From Lycium barbarum (Eukaryota > Streptophyta > Magnoliopsida > Solanales > Solanaceae): a stretch of DNA of 64,000 nucleotides. Position numbers and translations under genes: made by a program. Below, piece after piece: positions 23,359 through 37,318 of this stretch. The DNA is taken from the NCBI RefSeq assembly GCF_019175385.1, contig NC_083338.1, forward strand, positions 62,900,884 to 62,964,883, given 5' to 3'. The first letter of the stretch is position 1, and each line of letters starts with the position of its first letter. A model generated the notes under the pieces. It was not told the origin of the DNA. It searched no databases and saw nothing but the letters and a program-made list of their open reading frames with translations.

Positions 23359-26300
23359 TGTCACGACCCAACCCCGTAGGCCGTGACTTGTGCCCGAATT
23401 GGACACTCATATTTATCTGTTAACTCTAATAATTTATAATTAGCATGTCATGATCTCATTTGTATGTAAGAAGATAGTGAGTTATTTAGATTTGTCAAGT
23501 TCTGTATGCCTTAGTCATCCATCTCCCGAGGAGTTGCACTTATCAAACAACAACATTTATATATATTCCTAAGCAAGCCGACAAGGCTGCCACGATATAC
23601 AAAATACCAAACATACACACATATGCAAGCCGACAAGACTGCCATTACGACTGGGTACGCCCCAAACTTAAGTCAAAACATAAAACGCATCAACAACTGT
23701 AAACAGACCCACACCGATGTCCACAGACTTCTAAGAGTAACGACCGTATTATGTGGCGGGACAGGGCCCCGCCGTACCCAAATAAACACATACGGACACA
23801 ACATAAGGAGGTTATACCACAAGCTAGCTCCGGAACAAAGGAGCAGTCCAAAATAGCTGAAAGATGATCTAAGCTGGCGGATCTCCAAAGCGAGCGTCTG
23901 TACCTGCGGGCATGAACGCAGCCCCCCGAAGGAAGGGGGTCAGTACGGAATATGTACTGAATATGTAAAGCTTGAAACATAGTATACACTTATATTGAGA
24001 CACGGTACATAGGATGCATTGCAACAACAGAATTTCATAAAACTTGCCTTTGAACATATTTCATCTGTATCATTCTCATATCATTGCTATTATAGAGTTT
24101 TGTAGTCAAAGCTGCATAATCATTCTGTATAAAACATACATGACGTGTCCCGGCCCTTTTTATGAGGGACTCGGTAATTTAAAATCATAGCATCATAACA
24201 TAAACATAGACGTGTCCCGGCCCTTTCCTGAGGGACTCGGTAATAAGGAATATGCCCTCCTGGCCACCATCATCTCCATATCATCATATCATCATATCAT
24301 CACATCATCATATCATCATCATATATATATACATAACGTGTCCCGGCCCTCTAGTGAGGGGCTCGGTGATTAATATAATAAATGTGCGCACGAAAACGTA
24401 CCCTGGCCCGGGACTCAGTGAAGGATATAGCGGTAAGCACGAGCAGAATAATAACCAACCACATATATGCAAATCATCTTTTTAGACTCAAGGGATAAGC
24501 AACTAACCCGCTCTAAGTGTCAAAATAATGTTCACCTTCAGTTCATTTCAAGTCTCATAACAAACTATTACAAGAAACGTTTTAGACTTCATGTACATAT
24601 GTCACTTTAATATGGTATAGCTTTTGGAAGTCAAGTATGTCTTTAGTTGTGCAATTCTTTAAGTATAGGAACTTTCATGCATCGTTCATTAGTCACTCAT
24701 ACTGTAGGTACATGACAATAACATTAGTGAAATATAGATTCATAAGCCATACATGAAACTAGAGAATAGAATTTACCCCAAAATTCATATCGTTTCATTC
24801 TTACGTCTAGGACATGCCAAAAGAAAGAAGGAATAGGCTTTACATACCGTTTGCGTTTAGTTGTATTCTAACTTGTACTTGCTGCCCAACAATACTTATC
24901 CTATATCAAGATGTCAAGAACTACAATTAGTCTACAAGGTCATTCAACACGTATTGTGACATTCACAACTCCTTTCTAACAATTAAACGACGTTTCGTTC
25001 GCATTTAACCCAACTAGCGTTACAAGCTAACATGGCTAGTCGTTCTTTCATATATTGATCAAAACTTGTTTAAGCATGACTTAGGGAACTTGGGCAGTCC
25101 CTACACCACCCAAAACAGTCTCATACACACGGCAACCCAACACACACATCATTTCCATTCTTACTTAGCAATTTTCCAGTTTTAACTTGCAACAACACAA
25201 CACTTTTCATGACTTTACTTTCATGAAATCTTGGAACTGTTTTAGCATCATCTTCACTCTTACAACAGCCCACAATCAGTTCAGTTTTAACTTGAATCAT
25301 GGCATTTTACATTCACTACACGTTTGCAACAAAAACCAACATTCAACACATACAATTTCACTTCTAATCCCTAAAACTGTCCACGGTTTTTGGACTGCCC
25401 TTACCCCTCAACATAATTCGTTTCTTGAACACCTTAATTTACATATTCAACATGCATACAATACAATACAATGTCAACAACAACAACAATCAAATTATAG
25501 CCCAAAACAGTCCATGAATTCGTCCAAAACAGCCCCCTACCCGGTTTCATCACAACTACTCCAACTTCATGATTTTCATTCGTTTATCCAACTACAATGC
25601 ATTCAATTCATTTCCAATACATGTTCAACAAGATTAAGCATGACTTCATCAGAATCTTCAACACATGATTCATTTTAAATTCGAGCAAAAACAGTCCAAT
25701 AGCCAACATGCAACATCACAACCAAACTCCCACAATCTTTGTTCATTTACATATGTTGATACATATTCAATTCACTAACAATACATGCACAATGAAATCA
25801 GTCATAAACTCACCTCACACACGGCTCACTCTCTACTTCAACTACAACCACAATCCAACAACAACATGCATGAACTATACATTCAAATCATCATGCAACA
25901 CAAGAAACAACAAACATTCTTACCTTTCAATCTTGTGCTTCACTTGGCCGAATTTTCAACTCTATTGAGTGCTTCACTTTCTTGTTTCTCTTCAACAACT
26001 AATACACTTTCTTACACACTAGATGAGGGATAGTTTTGATGGAGAAAAACTGGAATTTCTGGGCACAATATCACCCCACCCTCTTGGCTAGCTCTTAGCC
26101 GAGGGCACCTCTCTCTACTCTTTCTATCTCTAAATGTTTCTTGACTTGTGGTGATGAAAATTATGTTGTGAAGGTGTGGAGTGATCAGACTTTGTGTCAA
26201 TATGTTCCCCTCATTGAGTTGGCCATGTGGATTACACTAAATTGGGTCAAGATTCTTTGACCAAAGCCTTACATGGCACGGCCAAACAAGGCATAAAGTG

Positions 26301-26527
26301 GACTGATTTTTTTTTGTCTTTCCAATCCCACTTTTTAATCCAATTATGGTTAGTTTCATCCCAATTTTCCATTACTAGTTTAATGCCACACGAAAGTTGT
26401 GGATAAATTGTGACTCGACACGAAACCGGAAGTTAAAATCTCTACTTCATATCTTAAGATAGTCTTGCCTTTAACTCGTCGCGCTTATTTTAAAGCGTCC
26501 CGACGTATGAAAATACGGGACATAACA
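23359..26527 (-). repeat. 5' LTR of C (3169 bp)
   Basis: Same length as the 3' LTR, with no indel difference overall and roughly 25 substitutions by eye. Paired hairpins at 23921-23959. Confidence 0.92.
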
Positions 26528-26532
26528 ATCAT

Positions 26533-28012
26533 AGTCTTTCAGGAGCTCCAGCCACCTCCGCTGCCGCAAATTAAGCTCTTTCTGCCTGAAAATATACTGG
26601 AGACTCTTATGATCTGTATAGATATCAACATGAACGCCATATAAATAATGTCTCCATATCTTCAGGGCATGGATCACCGCTACAAGCTCCAGATCGTGAG
26701 TAGGATAATTCTTTTCATGCTTTTTCAATTGCCGAGAAGCATAAGCTATAACTCTGTCGTGTTGCATCAATACACAGCCCAATCCCACGCCAGAAGCGTC
26801 ACAATAAATAACATATCCATCGGGTCCCTCTGGAAGAGTCAGAACTGGGGCTGTAGTCAGCTTCTCTTTCAGCAACTGGAAGCTTCGTTCACAAGCATCA
26901 GTCCACTGGAACTTGGCTCCCTTCTGAGTTAGCCTTGTCAAAGGCGCTGAAATCGAAGCAAACTTTTCCACAAATCTTCTGTAATAGCCTGCTAACCCCA
27001 GGAAACTACGTACCTCTGTGGGCGTCGTGGGTCTGGGCCAATTTTTCACGGCATCAATCTTCTGTGTATCCACCCGGACACCATCAGCTGCAATAATATG
27101 GCCCAGGAATGCCACTGAAGCCAGCCAGAATTCACATTTAGAAAATTTTGCATATAATTTCTGATGCCGAAGTACCCCTAATACCGCTCTCAGATGATCT
27201 GCGTGCTCTGCCTCGGACCGAGAATAGACCAGAATGCCATCGATAAATACAATTACGAACATATCCAAGAATGGCCTGAATACCCGGTTCATTAGATCCA
27301 TGAATACCGCAGGAGCATTAGTCAGCCCAAAAGACATAACTCTGAATTCATAATGCCCATATCTGGTCCGGAATGCTGTCTTAGGAATATCGGCCTCCCG
27401 TACCCGTACCTGATGATAGCCAGACCGAAGATCTATCTTCGAAAAATACTTGGCGCCCTGCAACTGATCAAACAAATCGTCAATTCTGGGGAGGGGGTAT
27501 TTATTCTTTATGGTTACCTTATTCAGCTGTCGATAATCAATACACATACGCAACGACCCGTCTTTCTTACGCACAAATAATACCGGGGCTCCCCAAGGCG
27601 AAGTGCTGGGTCTAATGAAGCCTTTTTCTAACAGATCCTTCACCTGCTCTTTCAGTTCTTTCAATTCTGCCGGTGCCATTCTGTACGGGGGAATAGATAT
27701 CGACTGAGTATCTGGAAGAAAATCAATAGTAAAATCTATCTCCCGCTCTGGAGGAAGGCCTGAAAGCTCTTCTGGGAACACATCTGGAAATTCATTAACC
27801 ACGGGAACTGACTGAAGAGTCGGCGTTTCTGCTGTCAAGTCTTGTACCCGAACCAGATGATAAAAATAACCCTTTCTGATCATTTTCTTTGCCTTAAGGT
27901 ATGAAATAAACTTACCTTTCGGCGATGTTGTATTACCGGCCCATTCTATAACTGGCTCCCCAGGAAACTGGAAACGAACTACCTTATTTTGGCAACCAAC
28001 ATTAGCATACCT
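26533..28012 (-). pseudogene. B pol, middle part: protease end, RT and RNase H (RT motif altered)
   Basis: The frame runs from the gag-side frameshift to the C insertion. It encodes the end of the protease region, RT with the conserved [16 protein letters not shown] and [10 protein letters not shown] segments, and RNase H (YCDASG, ending DHKSLQYIF). The RT catalytic motif, FIDD in C, reads FIDG here, which removes one of the two adjacent catalytic aspartates and should inactivate the enzyme. Downstream it runs into the C LTR after KDYD. The piece on the other side of C resumes at VDILYHPGK. Confidence 0.9.
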
Positions 28013-29751
28013 AGCCAGTCCATTCCCATAATAACATCGAACTCGACCATATCTAACTCCACCAGATCTGCCTTAGTGTCACGGCCACATACAATTACAG
28101 AACAGTTCTTATATACCTGTTTTGCTACAATAAAGTCCCCAATCGGTGTGGCTACCTCAAACGGCTCTATAGGTTCAGATGTTATACCAATTTTACAAGC
28201 AACCAGAGGCGAAATATATGACAAAGTCGAACCTGGATCAATCAATGCATACACAGACCGAGAGAAAACCAATAATGTACCTGTAACGACATTAGGCGAT
28301 GCCTCCTGATCCTGGCGGCTGGACAGAGCATAGATGCGGTTCGAAGGACCGCTAGTACTAGAAGCTCCACCACAGTCTCTGCCGCGACCCGCTGGTGCTG
28401 AAGTACCTGGCCCCGTAGGGCGCATAGCCACTGATGAAGATGAAGACCCGGCGGCTGATCCGGTAGGCTGCGCTGCACCACCCGAACTACCCTTATACGG
28501 GCAATCTCTCACAGAATGGCCCTGACGGCCACAAGAAAAACATGCACCGGTGGCTCTGTAGCACTCCCCAGGATGGTATCTGCCAAAATAAGAACACTGA
28601 GGCCTAGGTGGCCTCGTCTGACCAGAACCCCTGTCTGACCGCGAACCTGAAGCCCTGGAGCTCTGACCTGCTCCTGAATAACCTGGGCTATCAAATCTGC
28701 GACCTGTAGGCTGTGGAGGTGCGCTCTGTGCCGGCTGGGATAGATGTCTGCTAGGCTGCTGTGGCTGCTGAGGCTGCTGAGGCTCCCTGCCCCGAGAATC
28801 TCCAGAATACCCAGATGATCTGGCCCTCTTGGGCTGTCTCCGATCCTGGCTCCTATCAGGCTGACGCTCCCTATGTCGGTCCTCCATGCCCTGGGCGTGG
28901 GCCTGAATCCGGGCAATATCCATGCCGGGCTGAGCAGCCAATACCAAACAACTATCGACAAAATAACGGTCCAGCCCCATAATGTACCTGTGCATCCTGT
29001 CAGCCATAGTAGCTACCACAGCAGGTGCGTATCGGGCCAATGAGTCGAACTCCATACTATACTCTCGAACACTGCGAACCCTCTGCCTCAGCAATAAGAA
29101 TCTGTCAGCATTGGCCCGCCGTAACTCCGGAGGCAGAAAGTGGCTAAGAAAAGCCTGAGAAAAATCATCCCAAACTGCTGGGGGAGCGTCGTCGCCTATG
29201 GATAACTCCCATGACTCGTACCAATTTGCCGCTTTATCATACAACCGGTAAGAAGCCAATGTGACTGACTCTGTCGCGGAAGCATTAATAAACTGTAAGG
29301 TGCGCCGCATCTTCCTGATGAACTCCTCGGGATCCTCCTCGGGCTTTGTCCCGAAGAACTCTGGAGGGCCACAAGTCAAGAACTCACGGGCTCTCGAACT
29401 GTCACGCCTGTAAGCCCGGTCACCTCCCAGTCCGTGCCCCTGAACCTGTCCTGCCACAAGTCTAGTCAATAGCTGGACTGCCTCTCTCATAGTCTGATCC
29501 TCAGTCCCTGGCCGTGGAGCTGGAGGCTCAGGTACTGGAATCTCGGGAGCTGGCGATGGAGCCGCCCCTGGACCTGCAGCCGCTGCTGCTCCAATATCCT
29601 CTACGTGTGGCGGGGTGGAAGAGCCCTCTGCCGGGGGCAAAATATCAGGAGCAATATGAGCATGGGCCCTGGTAACCCTCTGGGCCCGACTAGTCTCTCC
29701 CACAGCTGCTGCCTTGGCCTTTTGGGCCGCTGTCGCCTTTTTTGGAGGCAT
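27979..29751 (-). pseudogene. B gag plus protease start, ended by a frameshift
   Basis: A 590-codon frame starting [10 protein letters not shown] at 29751. It carries a basic, Pro/Ala-rich N-terminus, a capsid-like region ([17 protein letters not shown]...FLPPELRRA), an Arg-rich stretch, a CCHC knuckle ([14 protein letters not shown]) near residue 405, and a protease active-site motif DPGS near 500. The frame leaves that of C just after MGMDWL (about 28015) through a small deletion, so protease is not joined to RT. Gag itself looks intact and could still assemble. The upstream leader and primer site are in place. Confidence 0.9.
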
Positions 29752-29857
29752 AACTGCAAATGTAACAATTCTTTAGGGAGGAATCATCCTAATAACACAG
29801 CTCTATCGCACGATCTAAGACAGAAAGAAGGGTAGTATCCTAAATGCCCTGTAGCCT

Positions 29858-29897
29858 CCTGTTTATAGGTATGGTGCACAACACACCGATAAACAAG
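29858..29897 (-). promoter_or_regulatory. Leader hairpin of B
   Basis: CCTGTTTAT...ATAAACAAG stem between the primer site and gag, as in the other elements. Confidence 0.55.
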
Positions 29898-29938
29898 ACT
29901 CTACTAGACACGGTCTGTAGACATTCCGAGGACGAACC

Positions 29939-29950
29939 GCTCTGATACCA
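29939..29950 (-). promoter_or_regulatory. Primer binding site of B (Met-tRNA)
   Basis: Reverse of TGGTATCAGAGC, four bases from the 5' LTR boundary at 29955. Confidence 0.92.
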
Positions 29951-29954
29951 CTTT

Positions 29955-32435
29955 TGTCACGACCCAACCCCGTAGGCCGTGACTAGTGCCCGATCTGGGC
30001 ACTCAAACACATTCTAGTATATATAGCTTTATATATAGCAGAAGCCGACAAGGCTTTATTTCCAATTTAGATAGTTTCCAGAAAAATTTCGGCAGAGTTT
30101 CCTTTGTTTTACGGACTATCCCATATAACCTGCACGCAGAAAATACCAACAAAGGCCACACAGGGCCAACAGAGTGATATTTAAATATATGCGGACCGGC
30201 CGCCGCGGCGAATGGGATCGCCCAAACACAACATATACACACAGCTGTACAGAAAGATCCCAACCCACAAACATGTCTACAGACCTCTAGATGGACCAAC
30301 AGAATCATATGGCGGAACAGGGCCCCGCCGTATCCATGAACGAGAATATACATATATAGAAGTGACAGACTATACCAAAGGATGGCTCTGAATAAAAGAG
30401 CGCTCCAAAAATAGCAGAATGAGATCCTAAGCGGACGGATCAGCAAACCTGTCGTCGGTACCTGCGCGGCATGAAAACGCAGCCCCCGAGGAAAGGGGGG
30501 TCAGTACGAAATATGTATTGAATATGTAAAGCCTGAGTTACAGAAACAAAATCATAACTGGTGCAGAACATACTGAAAGTAAACGGAAATCCAAAGTATC
30601 AGATACATATTTCCAAAACATGCAGAGTGTGTACAGAACATATGTCATATCAAATCCGGCCCCTGCCAAGGGACTCGGCAGACAGAACGTGGCCACCCTC
30701 CCGACGCTGGTGCCACAACACAGAAGAATCAGAATAGGGGCATAACCCCGTAACATAATATGTAATATCAGATGGCCATAGTAAATCATATCAGAACAAA
30801 CGTACATGGCACAGCATACTCCACAAACCCATGTACGCATATACCTGCCCCCTCACATCGAGGCACGGCGAACAATGCAGGGGATTACGCTTGACAACAT
30901 ATCCTGGCCCGGGCTCAGTGTGGGAAACATTGGGGCATCCACGAATAGAGTCGTGAGAAACTAATGCAAGTAAAATATCATGAATGTTTCCATAGACTCG
31001 ATGAGGCATATCAAAGACAAACCGATCCGATGAAGTCGGAAGGAATCATTGTAAATGAGTTTCGAGTATCAACACAATTTATCAGACTTAATGGAATATT
31101 TAAAACCATATTAGTTAGGTAATTAAAAGGGTAGTCGAAACGTTTCTTTCAAAAATCGTTCAAAAAGGGGACTTTAGTACATTAAGGGCAAAACCGGGAA
31201 TAGCGGGCCCACCTTGGAACAAGCAAGGCAGTGGGCTCAAATTACGCCCTTTAAGCTTATGGGGTCACCTATAAAGGTTCTACGGACATTCTATAGCTTT
31301 TCAAGGAGTTTAGAGAAAGTTTGCATAATTTCAGGAAAAGCATATCAAAATGGTTCAATTCTACTGAAGGAAAAACTGAGATTTTCTCTTGCGGATTCTG
31401 ATGGCCAAGAAGGTCTTTTGAGGCCCGAATCCGATCATAAAACACTTAGACATGCCAAAAGAAGGATCGGGGTAGCTTTACATACCTTTCACGCTCCTTA
31501 AGACTTTCCAAACTCACTTCCCGTTTCGTCGAAAAACTGCAATTGGTCAAGTTTACCAATTGTGATTTATGAATACCATTATTCCAACTTAAAGCATATT
31601 TGTCTACCGAAATTTCGGCAGCACTTCCCCTATACATATAGCACCTCGAGAATTCAACTCGGCTAGAAATCATCAACAACAACCCAAACGACAACATTAA
31701 CATCAACCAAGAACATCAAAAACACAAATATCCTTCAACTAGTCATTTTTCTCACAAGTTGGCATAACCTTCATTCTAATCCAAACCTTCACTAATATCA
31801 ATGATTTCACATCCATTATCACTCAAGATCATCACAATATAGATTTAGAGACATTTCATATCATTTTCCTTAAGTTATACACTTGATATACATAATATAC
31901 AACTTTCCGCCAAAGTCATAATTTATGGAAAACATCAAATCTTTGGCATACAATTTCATAACAAGTTTCCAACTTCCAATTTCATCAATGATCATCATAA
32001 TTCACAACCAAACAACTTCATTTCCTTAATGTCGGAAAATCATACTAAAACGACATAAGTTTCTACATTCCAATTCAATACAAACTTATATCATTCTAAC
32101 TTCATTTACATTACAAACATCACAACAACATACTAACACACTAAACAACTTAACTCATTTCTATCCCAAATCCAATATACCACACGGCCATATGCTTATT
32201 TTTCCATATCAACTAAATTCATCCAACTTTCAATTCCCATATGCATTTCATCACAATCACGACTAGAATATAGCATGAATTCTATACATTTTGGCTATAC
32301 AACATATATATACACACGGCTACACCTCCAATTCCAAACCCACATTACAAACTTTCATTTTTCCATATAATCAACACATTTCTACATACTACAACACAAA
32401 CAAAACTTCAAAACACAAGAACAAGGGATAATTTC
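29955..32435 (-). repeat. 5' LTR of B, U5-side part (2481 bp)
   Basis: It matches 10145-12625 of the 3' LTR and stops at ATTTC, where D is inserted. With the part at 42247-42825 it totals 3060 bp, exactly the 3' LTR length. Paired hairpins at 30482-30520. Confidence 0.92.
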
Positions 32436-35400
32436 TGTCACGACCCAAACCCCGTGGGCCGCGACTGGTACCCTAACTGGGTACCCATACGTACCTACCT
32501 GATCGAATTCGAATCATACAGATTTTTTTTTTTAAACAGAAGTTACAGAAGTAGGCCGATACAACTACGGCACGCGCGCAAACATATATATATCTGGACA
32601 TACAGAAACATACAGATAAGCCGATAAGGCTAACATACAGATGAAACCCGTAACCCACACATCTATCTACAGGCCTCTACAGACATACAGAATCATATGA
32701 CGGGACAGGGCCCCGCCGTACCCAGAATATCCATACATACAGAGTATACAGAAGACAGAAGATATATATACCAAAAGTATACGCTCCGGATCAAAGGAGC
32801 TCTTCAAGCAGCAGAATTAGAACCGTACGCTGGCGGCGTATCACCTGGTGCGTCGGTACCTGCGGGCATGTAGCGCAGCCCCCGAAGAACGGGGGTCAGT
32901 ACGAAAAATGTACCGAGTATGTAAAGCAGAACATAACAGATATAAACATAGTCCGAACCGGAGTCACAGAAATATAACGAACAGAACCATAAATCAGACT
33001 GACGGACAGTGTCATGATCCAGACAGACATACAGAACCGTGTGCCATACAAATAAACAGAATTATGGTTCGGACAGACAAACGGAATCATAATACGGACA
33101 GACGAGCAGAATCAGAATCCATACGGACATACAGAATCAGAATCCATACGGACATACAGACGTAGTCGTCTTTCAGACGGACAGACAGAAGTATGTCGGA
33201 CAGAATTATGCATGCAGAGTAGTACAGAATCATACAGAATCATACAGAGGCATGTGCTTATATAAATATAGATAGGACACGCATACATTCATACAGATCC
33301 CGGCCCTGTCTGGGGGCGCGGTAACAGAACTCGACCCTCTTAGTACGGGACGCGGTGGACAGACAGAATCAGATCAGATCATAAGCCATCCTGGCCGCCA
33401 TCCCCATACACAGATCATAATATCATACAGACATACAGATCCCGGCCCGCACGCCGAGGGACGCGGTGAACAATGCAGAGGAATATGCACGATAACAGAA
33501 CCTGGCCCGGGACACAGTAAAGGAATGCATTGAGACAGACACGAACCGATAAATGAGAAACTACTTACATACAGACTCAACATACAGACTCAATCAAACT
33601 GAAGGGTGCCAAACGGCGAGTCAAAATCAGAGTATCCAGATAGTATGCATAGTACGCGCCTATATCCTATTTGGGAAGGCACGACAGATTATTAGCAGAA
33701 TCAGATTCTCAGATGTTCAGAAATCATTTTGTAAGAATTGCATAAAAATAGTTGTATCATAATTAAAATAATAGTTCAATTGTTTTCTGAGAAAATCGGA
33801 CAAAAGGGAAGTATTTAAAGTATTACAGAAGATATCGGGCCTTGTGGGCCCGCCTCGGACCAACTCGAGGCAGCATATGTAAATTATCGCTAATAGACCT
33901 TATGAGGTCATCCATAATCGTTTGGAAGTGTTCTGACTCCGTTTAGGGAGGTTTTGTACAAAAACTCACTTTAAAGGCAATTTGCAAGAAAATAGCTTCA
34001 AATGAATTGAAGGAATTGGAGCGGTTTTCCGTCTCGAATTCCGGGGAACGGAGTCGTACTTAAGGCTCGCGGCCGAGCCTATCACATCCAGAACATGCCT
34101 AAGAACAAAGGGAAAGGCTTCACATACCTCGATAGCGCCTCACGCTCGCTTGGCGTCGATCTCAAGTTCGTCCAAAATCTAGAAATGGTCAAGTTTACCA
34201 TTTGTTAGTTTCAACTTTTCCATAGTGCAAACTTAACACATACTTGCCTACCGAAATTTCGGCAGCATTTCCTCTGTATATATGACATCCCCAAAAGTTA
34301 AACACAGCCAAACAATCAACACAACCCAACAACAATATTCATAATAATGACAAGTAGCTCAAAATACATAATAAGGCACAATTTGCCAACTTTCCGTCAT
34401 AACTTAATATTTTCCGTTCCGACCTTACACTTCCAAACCAAACTTATTATTTTGATGTTCATTACCCATCAAATTCATTACAACACGATTTGGAGGCGTA
34501 TCATACCATTCTCACAAGATATACATAAGATATGCAAACTTACAAACTTTCCATCAAAGCCACAATTTATCCAATTCTCCTAACTTTCAACATACAAGTT
34601 CATTATACAATTCCATCTTCCAAATTCATCAACAATAATCATAATTTGCCTCTTGATACATTCATTTCCATTTTTACATAAATCATAACAAAAGTTGCAT
34701 ACTTTCCTACAACAACTTGATAACCATTTTTTTCCATAGCAACAAGAATCATTATCCTTTCATTCACTTCACAATAACACAATTGGCATACTAACGGAAT
34801 TTGATTAACATTCCATTGTTAGCATGACACCACACGGCCATACACTAATTTTTCCAACTTTCACTAATTCATTCAACTTTCACTTCTAATACAATTTCTT
34901 CCATAACTACAACAAGATTTCAACAAAAATTCAACTCATCACAAGTATACAACACACACACACACACGGTCAAAACCTCCCACACGGCCAACACATATTC
35001 ACACACATAACACACAAGTTTCATACTTCTTACTCAATTCCACGCTCTACAACATGCATACACCTTCCATAACATAACAAAGGCATGAAATTCTTACCTT
35101 TTCTTCAAATTCTTCACTTGGAGGATAAAATTGTTTTCTTGCCACAATACTTATATTAACTTGTAGAGAACCTTGAGCTTAGTACTAATATCACAAGACT
35201 TGGATTTTTAAATCAAAGATTTGGCTCCCAAAATTTTTCTTTCTTTTCTCTCTTCTTTTCTCCTCAAACCCGAAACCCTCTTATCTTTTTTTTTCCTGCT
35301 TGCTCTTTATTTTTTTCTTGAATGTTCCAAAGATGAACATTGGTCCAAGTATATACCCTTCATGTTAATTAGTCATGTGACTAATCACATGACCAATATA

Positions 35401-35656
35401 CATGGTCTTGGGCCAACCATGGCCGGTTGGGCCTTAGTTCTCTTATTTTTTTTTAGTCCAAATTGGTGGCTACATACTGTAATTCATGGGGCAAGTTTCC
35501 AAAATTCCAATTTTGCCCTTGGCCTCCTTCCGTAATTCCACACCAACGTATTCATAACTTACACATTCATACCAAGAAATGTCCAATAGCGGCCTTATTC
35601 ATCACAAGTCCATTTATCTTGAATCTTTCGAATAAACAAAAATGTCGGATGTAACA
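32436..35656 (-). repeat. 3' LTR of D (3221 bp)
   Basis: It runs from TGTCACGACCC to GGATGTAACA on the + strand. It carries degenerate CAGACATACAGAATCAGAATCCATACGG-like repeats (about 33000-33180, broken here only for description), paired hairpins (32877-32921) and a U3 palindrome with TATATA (35350-35384). No gene. Confidence 0.9.
35350..35384 (-). promoter_or_regulatory. Putative LTR promoter of D: TATATA plus CATGTG palindrome
   Basis: TATATA (35350-35355) and the perfect palindrome TTAGTCATGTGACTAA (35369-35384) are about 13 bp apart, the palindrome being upstream in the sense of the element. The same pair is at 41935-41969 in the other LTR. The start site is not known. Confidence 0.5.
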
Positions 35657-37318
35657 TCCTCCCCCCCTTTAGAAACATTCGTCCTCGAATGTTAAATTGA
35701 CCTTATAGGGCGTCATACTACTTCGGGAGGGTCCTCTTTATAATTGTCCTTCGTGGACTTTCCGACATGACTTCTTCACCTACATGAGGGGGTAATTCTT
35801 CTCGTCACTGATTCAAATAACTTCATAATCTATATTTTTTTTCATACCCCACATAATTATCGGACCATAAACTATATTCTCGTAACAAACGGATGCTTTT
35901 CAGACATCATAGTCAATATCATTTCTTAATACACTGCTAAGTTCCCTACCACATCATCATAATCCCACTTCATACCAGACGTTTCATACCAGCAGATTCA
36001 GAACTAGGGTCGAACGCGTAGAAGCATATCGGACGGATTCGTAATCGGAGGCAGACGTACTAAACCATGGCGGACGGATTCGTAGTCAAAGTCAGGCGAA
36101 CAGAAATGTATTAGATAGGGTCGTAATCAAGATCAGACATATGGAGATGTATCAGACAGGCGTACGATCGAAATCAGACGCACAGAAGCATATCAGACAG
36201 ATTCATATCCGGAGTCAGACATACAGAGGTGTATCAGACAGAAACGTATTCAGAATCAATCATACAGGGGTAGGTCAACCAGGAACATATTCAGAATCGG
36301 ATGTACAAAGATTTATCAGGTGGGGACTTAATCGAGTTCAGAAGCATAGAGGCGTAATAGACAGAGCCTTATCAACATCAGAAGTGCAGAAATATAACAG
36401 ATAGAATCTGAAACCGAATCAGATCACTCTTAGTAAGGCTCCAGTGATTTATGGAAAATTCCCTTATTGGTAACCTGGTTAGCCAAGTTATCATACAAAT
36501 CGTCTCGCGTGTCGCTTATCGACTCTTTCAAAGATTCTGCTTATTCTCACTTCTTCTCTTTCATCTTTCCTACCATCCATACTCGTCTTCCTTTTCAGAC
36601 ATCGTCATACCAGACTGAGTTATAATGGGATAGGGGTTTTTTTCTAGTCCTTGACAGCATCTGTGCCCTCACCCCCTCTTCGTTTCATGTATTCTGTTTA
36701 GTAAAACCTTTCGCCGATCACGATGTTAGTTGTCGGGACTCGGCTTTCAATCCATATGGGTACCAGACGAAAATCATACATACGCACATACACATACACA
36801 TACACACACACATATATTTACTACTATCTTACTGGCGAACGTCTCTGACTGTTATTCGAATTCGCTCAATTTCCCGAGCGGTATTGCGCTTTTTCTTTTC
36901 GCCCATTTAGTCCACCTCGGTCTGCGCGACTCCTGTAAGGGTACTAGCTATTCCACACATTCTCTTTTCCGATAGGTTACCCCAAATTTCCATTTACATC
37001 TTATATTTACACTTGTGAAAATTTTGGTATCCTTCCCAGGGGGTCACCCATCCCAGAATTTCTCTAGCCTTACCACGCTTAACCTCGAAACTTTCATGCG
37101 TTTGGACGCATTAGGGCCAGTATAATTTCGTCGACTACCCCGCACGACCTTCGTGACGTAATTTAGGGCAGATCGGGATCTTAGTAAATTTTCGGAAAAT
37201 GCTCATAGTGGGTCCCACCCCGGGCTAAACCATACAATTATCATATCGCCCTTCCGAATCCTCAATGTCAATCAAGTTAACAACTACCTTACTCTTACTA
37301 ATACCCAGAAGAAGAAAA
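35657..37318 (-). other. Non-coding 3' internal region of D with 5S-like module and tandem repeats
   Basis: No RT or integrase motif is found here, although pol occupies this place in B and C. The region starts (+ strand) with the reversed polypurine tract and palindrome. It holds degenerate ~41-bp repeats (about 36000-36420), an AC-rich stretch near 36780-36812 and the 5S-like module (37032-37134). It aligns with 53030-54560 of E. Confidence 0.8.
37032..37134 (-). ncRNA. 5S rRNA-derived module of D
   Basis: The minus strand contains GTTAAGCGTG (box A core) and GGATGGGTGACCCCCTGGGA (box C) at the spacing of 5S rRNA, after a more diverged 5' half. A short T run follows about 14 nt beyond the match. 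Same orientation as the element. Confidence 0.78.

Larger units (their letters stand above)
14989..26527 (-). mobile_element. Element C: near-intact Tekay/Del-type chromovirus (11.5 kb)
   Basis: A complete minus-strand element with two 3169-bp LTRs of identical length, primer site, polypurine tract and a 1627-codon gag-pol frame with one visible stop. It is flanked by ATCAT (14984-14988 and 26528-26532) and splits the pol frame of B. C's own pol supplies the uninterrupted comparison. By eye the LTRs differ at roughly 25 positions (under 1%), so the insertion is recent. Confidence 0.93.
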
